The notes beneath the pieces were generated by a model. That model made no database searches. It was not told the origin of the DNA and saw only the letters and a list, made by a program, of their open reading frames with translations. Shown here piece after piece: positions 20,201-28,109 of a DNA stretch of 64,000 nt (the stretch's first letter is position 1; each line of letters starts with the position of its first letter). The stretch is from Flagellimonas pacifica. Its GTDB lineage: Bacteria; Bacteroidota; Bacteroidia; Flavobacteriales; Flavobacteriaceae. The stretch is taken from assembly GCF_900215465.1 (NCBI RefSeq), contig NZ_OBEH01000001.1:248001-312000 (forward strand), in the 5' to 3' direction. The position numbers and the translations under genes were made by a program.

Positions 20201-20611
20201 GAAATCATAGATAATTCAATTGTAAAGCAGGTAGAGACTTCAGCCTCTATGATTGCTATAAATGAAGGAGGTGGCAAGTTTACCATTCAAAAACTTCCTC
20301 CAAGAGTGCAATTGTCCTGTGTTTGTGACATTACCTGTACCGATGTAAACAATGATGGCAACCTTGATTTGATCATGGCCGGAAACAATTATGAGTACAA
20401 GCCACAATTCTCCAGACTGGATGCCAGTTATGGTAACCTTTTGTTAGGAGATGGAAAACTTGGTTTTGAATGGCAAAACTATGACACCAGCGGTTTTAAA
20501 ATAAAGGATGAAGTAAAATACCTGGAACAGTTCAAGGACAAAAACGGGAACACCTTCATAATTGCAGCTATTAACAATAACAAACCAAAGATATTTGCCA
20601 TTAATGAGTAA
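17267..20611 (+). CDS. VCBS/FG-GAP repeat, ASPIC/UnbV-type lipoprotein (paralogue 2 of 3)
   Basis: A 1,114-residue paralogue of the preceding gene with the same architecture: lipobox IVAC (Cys18), 14 Asp-rich calcium loops (for example DVNQDGLLDIYV and DFDSDGDIDVFI), and an ASPIC/UnbV-type segment SIRIVWPDDRTQKLENV near residue 580. A second propeller half contains YGWWNTLETADLDNDGDQD. The start overlaps the upstream stop as ATGA, and its own stop lies inside the first codons of the next gene, so translation is probably coupled throughout. The paralogues share domain order rather than close sequence identity, suggesting old tandem duplication and divergence in ligand. Substrate unknown. Confidence 0.92.
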   Translation: MKLRYVIMSVLLMQIVACTNQESNNTEEKKTETLFTLLPSTETGVDFVNKVENQKNFNIFKYRNFYNGGGVAIGDINNDGLSDIYLTGNMVPNRLYLNKGNLKFEDISESAGIMGNKPWSTGVLMVDVNQDGLLDIYVSNAGNLEGNNHDNDLYINNGDLTFTEKANEYNLAKTGFTTHASFFDYDKDGDLDAYILNNSNIPVSSLGYAEQRGVRAQDWEKVPHIFRGVGDMLLRNDNGKFVDVSEEAGIYGSLIGFGLGVMITDLNKDLYPDIYVSNDFYERDYLYINQKDGTFTEEIKDWTSHLSLSAMGIDIADINNDGHNDIFITDMLPEPEERVKSVMEFEGYNIFELKQSKDFYQQYIQNTLQLNNGNGTFSEVAYYSGIDATDWSWAGLMFDMDNDGLKDIFVTNGINHDLTDLDFVDFFANEIIQKMALTGKKESIDSIINKMPIKPQPNFAYKNNGDITFKNANKEWGFDLPTRSNGAAYGDLDNDGDLDLVINNVNTETFVYQNNTNNQLDNNYIQLKFKGPKENPFAIGTLAQFYFDGNIINQELIPSRGFQSSMDYGMTIGMGKSDKMDSIRIVWPDDRTQKLENVTGNQLITFKHEESTGVYTIPKKEIQRSFLNELDSKILGEHKEDHYNDFDFEGLIYKKLSQEGPSLAVADVNGDGHEDFFVGGADNQAGAIYIHKGNGNVTRKTSKALEDDSKHEDVAASFFDADGDNDLDLLVGSGGNNVNKQNSYRPRLYLNDGNGNFSKSEKELPSTFKNISTISPNDFDSDGDIDVFIGSRSVVGVYGVSPDHLLLENKGEGVFVDASERLGYDLKNAGMVTDSKWVDIDGDGKKDLIVTSEWDTPKIYKNTGRRLVKYTSSLDSLYGWWNTLETADLDNDGDQDLILGNQGLNLHYRPMENQPMKMWVNDFDDNGTIEQIVTLHSNGGDYPIHQKKELTEQLVSLKKENLKASDYAKRTIQELFSKEIIDNSIVKQVETSASMIAINEGGGKFTIQKLPPRVQLSCVCDITCTDVNNDGNLDLIMAGNNYEYKPQFSRLDASYGNLLLGDGKLGFEWQNYDTSGFKIKDEVKYLEQFKDKNGNTFIIAAINNNKPKIFAINE

Positions 20612-23600
20612 GCTATCAACAATATTTATCATCGTTGTGCTTTTGGCATCCTGCAAAAAAGAGGGTGGTCTTTTTAAAAACCCAGACCCTAAAACCACTG
20701 GGGTCACCTTTAGCAATGACATCACTCCGTCCGACAACCTCAATATTTTGGATTATTTATACTTCTATAATGGCGGAGGAGTGTCAATAGGAGATATTAA
20801 TAATGATGGATTACCAGACATTTTCTTTTCGGGGAATCAAGTAAAGAACAAACTATATTTAAATAAAGGGAATCTTAAATTTGAAGACATTTCCACCGCT
20901 GCTGGAATAGAGGGGAATAGTAGCTGGAACACTGGCACATCCATGGCCGATGTGAATGGGGATGGGTTATTGGATATCTATGTTTGTGCAGTTGTGGGTC
21001 TAAATGGATTCAACGGATTCAATGAGCTCTTCATTAACAATGGCGACAACACATTTACAGAAAGTGCCGCTAAATATGGGCTTGACTTTGACACCTACAG
21101 TTCCAATGCTGCTTTTTTTGATTATGATCTGGATGGGGATTTGGACCTTTATCTGTTAAACCATGCCGTACACACTCAAAATTCCTATGGCAAATTTGAT
21201 TTACGCTATGAGCGCAATTATGAGACTGGGGATAAATTGCTCAGAAATGACCAAGGTAAGTTTGTGGATGTTAGCGAGGAAGCAGGAATTTACGGCGGTA
21301 TAAATGCTTATGGTCTAGGATTGGCCATATCTGATTTTAATTTGGATGGGTTCCCGGATATTTATGTAGGCAACGATTTTCATGAAGATGATTACTATTA
21401 TTTGAACAATGGAGATGGCACATTCACTGAAAGCCTGAAAAAGTATTTTGGACATACCAGCAGGTTCTCCATGGGAAATGACGTGGCAGATATAAATAAT
21501 GATGGAAGACCTGATATGATTTCGTTGGATATGCTTCCCGAAGATGAAATTGCGCTAAAATCCTCCGAAGGAGATGACAACATTCAAACACAAAAGCTTA
21601 GAATAAATAGGTTTGGGTACCATTATCAGTTCACACGGAACATGCTCTATGTGAACCAACCTGATGGAAATTTTATGGAGACTGCTTTAATGAGTGGTAT
21701 TGCCGCAACGGACTGGAGTTGGAGCGCTCTTTTTGGGGATTATGATTTAGATGGGCTACAAGATATCTTCATATCCAACGGTATTCCCAAGCGACCCAAT
21801 GACCTGGATTTTATAAAATTTGTGTCCAGTGATCAAATCAAGAAAAAAATTGACAATACCAAGTTGGTAGACCAAGAAGCCCTACAACTGATGCCCTCTG
21901 GTAACGTGCATAACTATGTTTTTAGGGGTGGCAAAAATTTAATTTTTGAGAATATGTCAGGGCAATGGACAAGCAACGACACCTTGGTTTCCGGAGCTAC
22001 GGCAATAGGTGATCTGGACGGTGATGGCGACCTCGATTTAGTGACCAATAACCTGAACCAACCTGCATCACTCTACATAAACAAAGCGGCCAATAATGGG
22101 AATTACCTAAAGGTAAAGTTCAATTTTTCCGCAGAAAACAAGTTTGGAATCGGCACCAAAGTATATGCTTATCACAAAGGAAAACTACAATTTAAAGAGC
22201 TGTTCCCTTCCCGCGGATTTCAGGCCTCTTCGGAGCCTATAATTCACTTTGGGTATCCAAAAAATGTGCAAAAAGCGGATTCTTTAAAGGTAATTTGGCC
22301 CAATAGGACCTTTCAGGTACTGAAAGATGTGGCACTGAATCAAACTTTGGAAATTCAACCAGAGGACACCAAATCTTTTGATTATCAATCATTGCATAAG
22401 AAAAATGAACCTTTATTTGTCCCTCTAGCTAATAACTTGGGGATGGATTTCACCCATGTGGAGGACAATTACACAGACTTTAACCGAGAAAAATTAATCC
22501 CATATCAAATATCGGATAGAGGTCCTGCATTGGCCGTGGGAGACCTAAACAATGATGGAAAGGAAGATATTTTTATTGGCGGTTCAAAATTTGGCCTTTC
22601 AAAAATATTTTTGCAACGAGATTCTGTTTTTGTTGACCATCATTTTCCCATCATTACAAAAGATTCCATCAAAGAAGATGTTTCAGCTGTAATAGCTGAT
22701 TTCAACAACGACCAAAAAAACGATTTGTTTATAACCTCTGGTGGCGGTGATTTTTTTGGACAGTCCGATGCACTTTTGGAGCAATTCTATATTCAAGGAG
22801 ATGCTACTTTTGAGACCACAAACCTTCCAGAATATTATCAAAATGCTTCTGTGGTCAAACCCAACGATTTTGATAATGACGGCGATTTGGATGTTTTTGT
22901 CGGTGGACACACCATAACTTCCAAATTTGGATCTCCGGCCAATTCCTATATTTTAAAGAATGAAAATGGAACTTTCAAAGTACTGGATGGATTTAACAAA
23001 CAATCACATGGAATGGTCACCGATGCGCTTTGGAGCGACTTTGACAATGATGGCGCAACAGACTTGATTCTTATAGGTGAATGGATGTCCCCTAAGTTTT
23101 TAAAGAATGAAAATGGGACTTTCACCGAAACCCAAAATTTAGACCTAAAAGGGTTATGGCAAAGTATTGAAGCTTTTGATATTGATTCCGATGGAGACAT
23201 GGATTACCTTCTTGGAAACTGGGGTACAAACTCAAAATTTAAAGCTTCCAAAAAATTCCCGATGAAGCTTTTCTTGAATGATTTTGATGACAACGGGCAA
23301 ACAGAAACCGTTACGGCACTGGAAAAAGACGGTATCTATTATCCATTGGAGTCCTTGGATGGATTAGCCTCCCAAATGGTATTCTTAAGAAAAGAATTCA
23401 ATAGCTATACCTCTTTCGCAGGAAAAACAGTAGAGGAAATCTTTGGAAAGGAAAAACTGGACAAGTCCACGGTACTAGAAGTGAACACCTTGGACTCTGG
23501 GTATTTAAAAAACAACAATGGAGAGTTTGTTTTTGTTCCCTTCAAAAATGAACTACAGGTTTCCCCAATGATGGCCTTTTTAGTGGATGATTTTGATGGA

Positions 23601-23846
23601 AACGGTACCAATGAAGTATTGATAGGGGGAAATTACTTTGGAGTAAAACCTTATCACGGCCGGTTTGATTCATTTCCGGGAGCATTGCTTAAAAATGAAA
23701 ATGATATAATTTTAGGAAATCAATTAGGTTTGGATTTTACCAAAAAATCTTTGAGACATTTAAAAACAATTACCCTCAACAAACAAAAATATTTACTTGC
23801 AATCTTTAATAATGATAAATTGCAGGTTTATAAACTCAACAACTAA
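20604..23846 (+). CDS. VCBS/FG-GAP repeat, ASPIC/UnbV-type lipoprotein (paralogue 3 of 3)
   Basis: A 1,080-residue third paralogue. The ATG at 20604 was preferred to an in-frame ATG 42 bp upstream because it starts directly at the lipoprotein signal (MSKLSTIFIIVVLLASC, Cys17) and overlaps the previous stop by only eight bases. Fourteen calcium loops (for example DVNGDGLLDIYV and DIDSDGDMDYLL) surround a central ASPIC/UnbV-type segment SLKVIWPNRTFQVLKDV. Its second half shares the 'LLGNWGTNSKFKAS' region with paralogue 1, so those two look closest. The next gene begins after 11 bp. Confidence 0.92.
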   Translation: MSKLSTIFIIVVLLASCKKEGGLFKNPDPKTTGVTFSNDITPSDNLNILDYLYFYNGGGVSIGDINNDGLPDIFFSGNQVKNKLYLNKGNLKFEDISTAAGIEGNSSWNTGTSMADVNGDGLLDIYVCAVVGLNGFNGFNELFINNGDNTFTESAAKYGLDFDTYSSNAAFFDYDLDGDLDLYLLNHAVHTQNSYGKFDLRYERNYETGDKLLRNDQGKFVDVSEEAGIYGGINAYGLGLAISDFNLDGFPDIYVGNDFHEDDYYYLNNGDGTFTESLKKYFGHTSRFSMGNDVADINNDGRPDMISLDMLPEDEIALKSSEGDDNIQTQKLRINRFGYHYQFTRNMLYVNQPDGNFMETALMSGIAATDWSWSALFGDYDLDGLQDIFISNGIPKRPNDLDFIKFVSSDQIKKKIDNTKLVDQEALQLMPSGNVHNYVFRGGKNLIFENMSGQWTSNDTLVSGATAIGDLDGDGDLDLVTNNLNQPASLYINKAANNGNYLKVKFNFSAENKFGIGTKVYAYHKGKLQFKELFPSRGFQASSEPIIHFGYPKNVQKADSLKVIWPNRTFQVLKDVALNQTLEIQPEDTKSFDYQSLHKKNEPLFVPLANNLGMDFTHVEDNYTDFNREKLIPYQISDRGPALAVGDLNNDGKEDIFIGGSKFGLSKIFLQRDSVFVDHHFPIITKDSIKEDVSAVIADFNNDQKNDLFITSGGGDFFGQSDALLEQFYIQGDATFETTNLPEYYQNASVVKPNDFDNDGDLDVFVGGHTITSKFGSPANSYILKNENGTFKVLDGFNKQSHGMVTDALWSDFDNDGATDLILIGEWMSPKFLKNENGTFTETQNLDLKGLWQSIEAFDIDSDGDMDYLLGNWGTNSKFKASKKFPMKLFLNDFDDNGQTETVTALEKDGIYYPLESLDGLASQMVFLRKEFNSYTSFAGKTVEEIFGKEKLDKSTVLEVNTLDSGYLKNNNGEFVFVPFKNELQVSPMMAFLVDDFDGNGTNEVLIGGNYFGVKPYHGRFDSFPGALLKNENDIILGNQLGLDFTKKSLRHLKTITLNKQKYLLAIFNNDKLQVYKLNN

Positions 23847-23857
23847 ACTGAAAGATC

Positions 23858-25189
23858 ATGAAAGAACGAATTGGCATTGTATTACTGCTTTTGATTTTTG
23901 TCTCCTGTCAGAAAAAAGAAGAATCTATCAACATTACCCCTGAAGATTTCCATAGCTCGGTGGACAAAGTCACTGAAATTATGATCCACGATATTTTTTC
24001 ACCTCCTGTTGCCAGTAGAATTTACGCTTATCCAAATGTGGCTGCTTATGAAATTTTGGCCAAAAATGATGATTCCTATAAATCGTTAGCAGGTCAGTTG
24101 CGTAATTTGGAAAGCATTCCAGAACCTCAAGAAAAAGAAAAAATAAACTTTGAGTTGGCCGCCTTGATTGCACATATAGATATGAGCAAAAAGCTAATTT
24201 TTTCTGAGGAAAGAATTGAAACCTACCAAGATAGCCTCTACAATACTTGGAGCGAAAAAAATGAAGTCGTTTTTAACGCTTCCAAAACTTATGGCCTAAA
24301 AGTATCTGAGCATATTGCCGCCTGGATGGACAAGGACAATTATAAGCAGACACGAACAATGCCAAAATTCTCAGTTAACTCAGATGATCCATCACGCTGG
24401 CAACCTACCCCTCCGTCTTATATGGATGGCATTGAACCCCATTGGAACAAAATTCGGCCCTTTGTAATTGATTCTGCGGGTCAATTTAAACCACTTCCTC
24501 CTCCTCCTTTCTCTATGGAAGAAGACTCGGATTTCTATAAAGAAGTAAGAGAGGTTTATGACATTAGCAATGAAATTACTGCAAAGGGAGATGAATCTGA
24601 AGAAGTGGCCATTGCACAGTTTTGGGATTGCAATCCATACGTTTCGGTTACCAGGGGTCATTTGATGTTTGCCACAAAAAAGATTACACCAGGAGCGCAT
24701 TGGATAGGTATTGCAAAAATTGCAAGTCTAAAGACCAATGCTGATGTAGCAAAAACGGTTTATACCTATACCAAAACCTCCATTGCCATTGCAGATGCAT
24801 TTATAAGTTGCTGGGACGAAAAATACCGAAGCAATTTGATTCGCCCAGAAACACTGATCAACGAGCATATTGATGATAGTTGGGAACCTGTTTTGCAGAC
24901 TCCTCCGTTTCCAGAGTATACAAGTGGACACAGTGTTGTTTCAGGAGCGGCAGCTACTGCACTAACTTCCATTTATGGGGATAATTTTGCTTTTGATGAC
25001 AATACCGAGGTTCCCTACGGACTACCAGTAAGGTCTTTCAAATCGTTTAAGCAAGCTGCCGATGAGGCTGCGATTAGTAGAATGTATGGTGGAATACACT
25101 ATCGCGCTGCAGTAGAAATTGGTGTTAAACAAGGACGTGACCTAGGGCGGTTTGTAGTTGACAAGCTTAACATGACAGCACCCAATTAA
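23858..25189 (+). CDS. Vanadium-dependent haloperoxidase / PAP2 family lipoprotein
   Basis: A 443-residue exported lipoprotein (lipobox FVSC, Cys17) of the vanadium-haloperoxidase/PAP2 superfamily. Every expected oxyanion-binding position is present: K322 and R329 in EKYRSNLIRP, S356-G357-H358 in YTSGH, and R408 and H414 in RMYGGIHY. The K-x6-R and R-x5-H spacings match those of characterised vanadium chloroperoxidases. These folds bind vanadate (haloperoxidases) or phosphate (acid phosphatases), so it could oxidise halides or dephosphorylate a substrate; sequence alone does not decide. It is the fourth gene of the VCBS operon, which suggests the VCBS proteins act with an envelope enzyme. Confidence 0.88.
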   Translation: MKERIGIVLLLLIFVSCQKKEESINITPEDFHSSVDKVTEIMIHDIFSPPVASRIYAYPNVAAYEILAKNDDSYKSLAGQLRNLESIPEPQEKEKINFELAALIAHIDMSKKLIFSEERIETYQDSLYNTWSEKNEVVFNASKTYGLKVSEHIAAWMDKDNYKQTRTMPKFSVNSDDPSRWQPTPPSYMDGIEPHWNKIRPFVIDSAGQFKPLPPPPFSMEEDSDFYKEVREVYDISNEITAKGDESEEVAIAQFWDCNPYVSVTRGHLMFATKKITPGAHWIGIAKIASLKTNADVAKTVYTYTKTSIAIADAFISCWDEKYRSNLIRPETLINEHIDDSWEPVLQTPPFPEYTSGHSVVSGAAATALTSIYGDNFAFDDNTEVPYGLPVRSFKSFKQAADEAAISRMYGGIHYRAAVEIGVKQGRDLGRFVVDKLNMTAPN

Positions 25190-25201
25190 ACACTATTACC
25201 T

Positions 25202-26101
25202 ATGAGGAGGGTTTTTATAGCACTCTGTGCTCTTATCATCATTGCTTTAGTTTGGTACCTTTTTTTAAAACCACAGGATTACCAAGTCAATTTTAAAGTC
25301 AAAACTACACCTGGGACCGTAAATCAAACGGTAAAGGCTTGGCATACTTCCATGGGTGATTTTGAACCTGTTGAACAAGAGAGTCTAAACAGTTTTAAAC
25401 AAGAATTGGCTTTTAACGATTCCATTCATGAATATCATTGGGATGTATCTGCAATTAATGATTCAATGAGTCACATAAAAGTAAATATCAAAGATGTTGA
25501 ACATAGTTTAATCAATAAGATACAAATTCCTTTTTCTGACACTGATTTTGAGAAAAAATCCAGAAAGACCCTGCTTGCCTTTAATGATTTTTTAAATGAT
25601 CATCTTAAGGATTTTAAGGTCACAATAGTTGGTGAGGATGAGCTTTTTTCATCTGCCTGTGCATGTATTCCGGTAAAAACATCACAAATTGGCAAAGCAA
25701 AAGGAATGATGCGGAACTATTCCTTTTTAAATTCTATCTTATACGAAAATGGAGTGGAGTTAAACGGCCCTCCCTTTGTTGAGGTAATTGATTGGAACAT
25801 AAAAACGGACAGTCTATCCTATAACTTCTGTTATCCCATTATTCGTTCCGAAAGCCTCCCAAACCATCCAGACATAACATACAAACGCATTTTTGACAAA
25901 AAGACATTGAAAGCAGAGTATAATGGCAATTATATTACTTCGGATAGAGCTTGGTATGCATTGCTCAATTACGCGGAGCTAAATAACATTGAAGTAGAAA
26001 AAAAACCCGTAGAAGTTTTTTACAGCAACCCTAACTTGGGCGGTAACGAATTACAATGGAAGGCAGATATCTATTTACCTATAAAGGAAGCCAATGAGTA
26101 A
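25202..26101 (+). CDS. Membrane-anchored SRPBCC/GyrI-like effector-binding protein
   Basis: A 299-residue protein with one N-terminal membrane segment (residues 3-22) and no lipobox. The rest has the layout of Bacteroidetes proteins that join an SRPBCC-like region (about 30-140) to a GyrI/effector-binding domain (about 155-295, with FVEVIDWNIKTDSLSYNFCYPI and a late PNLGGNELQWKADIYLPI). Such proteins lack a DNA-binding domain and probably bind small molecules at the membrane; the ligand is unknown. It follows the haloperoxidase-like gene by 12 bp and overlaps the next gene by eight bases. Confidence 0.7.
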   Translation: MRRVFIALCALIIIALVWYLFLKPQDYQVNFKVKTTPGTVNQTVKAWHTSMGDFEPVEQESLNSFKQELAFNDSIHEYHWDVSAINDSMSHIKVNIKDVEHSLINKIQIPFSDTDFEKKSRKTLLAFNDFLNDHLKDFKVTIVGEDELFSSACACIPVKTSQIGKAKGMMRNYSFLNSILYENGVELNGPPFVEVIDWNIKTDSLSYNFCYPIIRSESLPNHPDITYKRIFDKKTLKAEYNGNYITSDRAWYALLNYAELNNIEVEKKPVEVFYSNPNLGGNELQWKADIYLPIKEANE

Positions 26102-26954
26102 GTTCTCAGCTATCCTTGCCTTAGTATTCTTGCAAGGTTGCGCACAAAAACCGTATTATGGTGATTTAACCTATTTAGGGAAATTGCCCTCTAAACTTAG
26201 TGAAGTTTCCGGTATTGCAACTTTTGATCAATCAAGAGCTTGGGTTCTAGAAGACAATGGAAATAAAGACATTATTTATGCCATAAACCTTGAAGGAAAA
26301 CTTGTTAAAGAATTCAAGGTGAAACATGCAAAAAATAATGATTGGGAAGATTTAGCAAAGGATAAGAAAGGAAATCTATATATAGGGGATTTTGGCAATA
26401 ACGACAATGACCGAAAAAACCTGACCATATACAAACTCCCGAATCCAAATCAAGAAAAAGGGAGTAGCATCCCTGCAGAGAAAATAGAGTTTTACTATCC
26501 GCAACAAAAAGAATTTCCACCTTCAAAAAAAGAACTCTTATTTGATGCTGAAGCTTTTTTTCACTGGAACGATCATTTATACATATTTACGAAGGATCGT
26601 TCCCGTCCATATTTAGGAAAAACTTTGGTGTACAAAGTTCCTGACAAAAAGGGAACTTATGAAGCCCGACTTATAGGCACTCTAAATTTGTGCAACGAAC
26701 AGCATCACTGCTCTGTTACCGGTGCCGACATCTCCAAGGATGGTAAAACCCTTGCACTTTTAGGATATGGTTATCTATATTTAATACGGGATTTTGAGTT
26801 GGAACATCTAAGCTTCGCCAAAATAAGCCGCACTTACCTAAAACATGAAACCCAAATGGAATCTATTTGCTTTCTTGATGATTCCACCTTGCTCATTGCT
26901 GATGAACAATCGCAGACCAAAGGGCGAAATTTGTATTCGTATAAACTTGACTAG
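26094..26954 (+). CDS. Exported beta-propeller-like lipoprotein, unknown function
   Basis: A 286-residue lipoprotein (lipobox LQGC, Cys16). Repeated strands such as SGIATFDQSRAWVLEDNGN, NDWEDLAKDKKGNLYIGDFG and TQMESICFLDDSTLLIADEQ suggest a secreted beta-propeller related to SdiA-regulated/phytase-like propellers. Conserved acidic turns could bind metal. The start lies inside the end of the preceding gene (ATGAGTAA overlap). It appears to be the last gene of the operon starting at 13971. No catalytic assignment is possible. Confidence 0.75.
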   Translation: MSKFSAILALVFLQGCAQKPYYGDLTYLGKLPSKLSEVSGIATFDQSRAWVLEDNGNKDIIYAINLEGKLVKEFKVKHAKNNDWEDLAKDKKGNLYIGDFGNNDNDRKNLTIYKLPNPNQEKGSSIPAEKIEFYYPQQKEFPPSKKELLFDAEAFFHWNDHLYIFTKDRSRPYLGKTLVYKVPDKKGTYEARLIGTLNLCNEQHHCSVTGADISKDGKTLALLGYGYLYLIRDFELEHLSFAKISRTYLKHETQMESICFLDDSTLLIADEQSQTKGRNLYSYKLD

Positions 26955-27017
26955 GTTATCTTTGGCAATCCACCAGACCATGCTTTATTTTTTACTTAAT
27001 TTTTAATTGTCAGAAAA

Positions 27018-27704
27018 ATGAAAAAAGTCAACAAAGAGCTCATCAACAAGTTACTCGTTGAAGTCCCAAAAGGAACCATTGAAATGCGGGATGACCGAAT
27101 AAAAAAGACTTGGGAGGTCAAAATTGATAGTTTTTATTTATCTAAATATCCAACGACCCAAGCTTTATACAGGTCGATCACAAAAGAAAATCCAAGTTCT
27201 TTTAAAGGCGATAAACTCCCCGTTGAAACTGTTACTTGGATAGATGCTGTTGCTTTTTGCAACAAATTATCCGAACATTTGGGAATAAATCCATGTTATA
27301 TAATAGACAAAGAAAGAGGAGAAATAAGATTTGTTTCAAATGCTGATGGATTTAGACTCCCAACAGAAGCTGAATGGCAATATGCATGTCAATGCGGAAC
27401 AGGAAAGAAAAGATACGACGGCATTGAATCAATTGCCTGGTACAAGAAAAATTCTAAAAACCAACCTCATGAGGTTGGTCAAATGAAGCCAAACGCATGG
27501 GGACTATATGATATGTTAGGAAATGTTTGGGAATGGTGTTCAGATATCTATGATGAAACCAAATATGGTGAATATCGAGTTTTTAGAGGTGGGGGTTGGT
27601 GTGATGTAGCAAGAAGTGTTATGGCCACAACCCGCAGAAGAAGTCATCCATTTTCTTTTAAAATTGATGACTTGGGATTTAGAATTGCAAAAAATGCATG
27701 TTAA
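27018..27704 (+). CDS. Formylglycine-generating-enzyme-like (SUMF1/EgtB fold) protein
   Basis: A 228-residue soluble protein spanning one FGE-sulfatase domain: EVPKGTIEMRD at the start, FYLSKYPTTQALYRSIT, GFRLPTEAEWQYACQCG (111-127), GLYDMLGNVWEWCSDIYD and a C-terminal FRGGGWCDVARSVM. There is no signal peptide. The second catalytic cysteine of true formylglycine-generating enzymes is not seen (TTRRRSHP in that place), and no sulfatase lies nearby, so it is probably a family member with another role. The 63-bp gap before it and its different character suggest it is not part of the VCBS operon. Confidence 0.88.
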   Translation: MKKVNKELINKLLVEVPKGTIEMRDDRIKKTWEVKIDSFYLSKYPTTQALYRSITKENPSSFKGDKLPVETVTWIDAVAFCNKLSEHLGINPCYIIDKERGEIRFVSNADGFRLPTEAEWQYACQCGTGKKRYDGIESIAWYKKNSKNQPHEVGQMKPNAWGLYDMLGNVWEWCSDIYDETKYGEYRVFRGGGWCDVARSVMATTRRRSHPFSFKIDDLGFRIAKNAC

Positions 27705-28109
27705 AATCCTATAAACCAAATTCAGACGAAGGGAAGAAATCTATACTCTTATATAATTGACTAAATAGTTCTCTACGACTTCACCCTGCTCAATGCGGTA
27801 GGCTCAAGACGATATTTGGAAAAAGAATTTTACTGGGATATTTATGATAGTAAAAAAAGCTGCTTTTTTGGCGCTGCACTTATCGGCTCGAATATGGGGC
27901 GTTTGGTGTTTTAAAGCTCCAGACTATCAAACTGCTCTATATTATGGTAATTGCGCTCATTTTCAATTATAACATTATCCGCCAAATGACCTATATTTAT
28001 TGTTAGCGGCTGGCATTTAATTCAAGCTAGCCACACCTTTTTCACTAAATATTAATTTCTAATTTTTTTCAAAGTATCAATTATTTACAATCTGAATGTG
28101 TAATACATT
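27705..28109. other. 405-bp gap with possible gene remnant
   Basis: No intact gene is visible. An uninterrupted reading frame of about 50 codons without an ATG runs at roughly 27763-27914 on the plus strand (it contains DFTLLNAVGSRRYLEKEFYW), and may be a gene remnant or chance. A GTTAGCGGC motif at 28002-28010 recurs inverted at 30385-30393. The region borders the ECF sigma module. Confidence 0.4.
28002..28015 (+). repeat. Left copy of imperfect inverted repeat flanking the ECF module
   Basis: GTTAGCGGCTGGCA here matches the reverse complement of 30380-30393 at 12 of 14 positions, with nine consecutive identical bases. The pair encloses the sigma factor, DGPF and VOC genes. Confidence 0.5.

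Noticed and set aside
13971..23846. The repeated Asp/Asn-rich DNA as a CRISPR-like or satellite array
   Set aside because: The repeats are protein calcium loops with irregular spacing and diverged codons inside open reading frames. No identical direct repeats with unique spacers exist.
27018..27704. A true formylglycine-generating enzyme activating sulfatases
   Set aside because: The second active-site cysteine is absent and no sulfatase gene occurs in the window, so only the fold is claimed.
27850..27870. AAAAAAGC/GCTTTTTT as a terminator after the FGE-like gene
   Set aside because: The arms are separated by one base only, so a stable hairpin loop cannot form as drawn, and it is 150 bp downstream of the stop.
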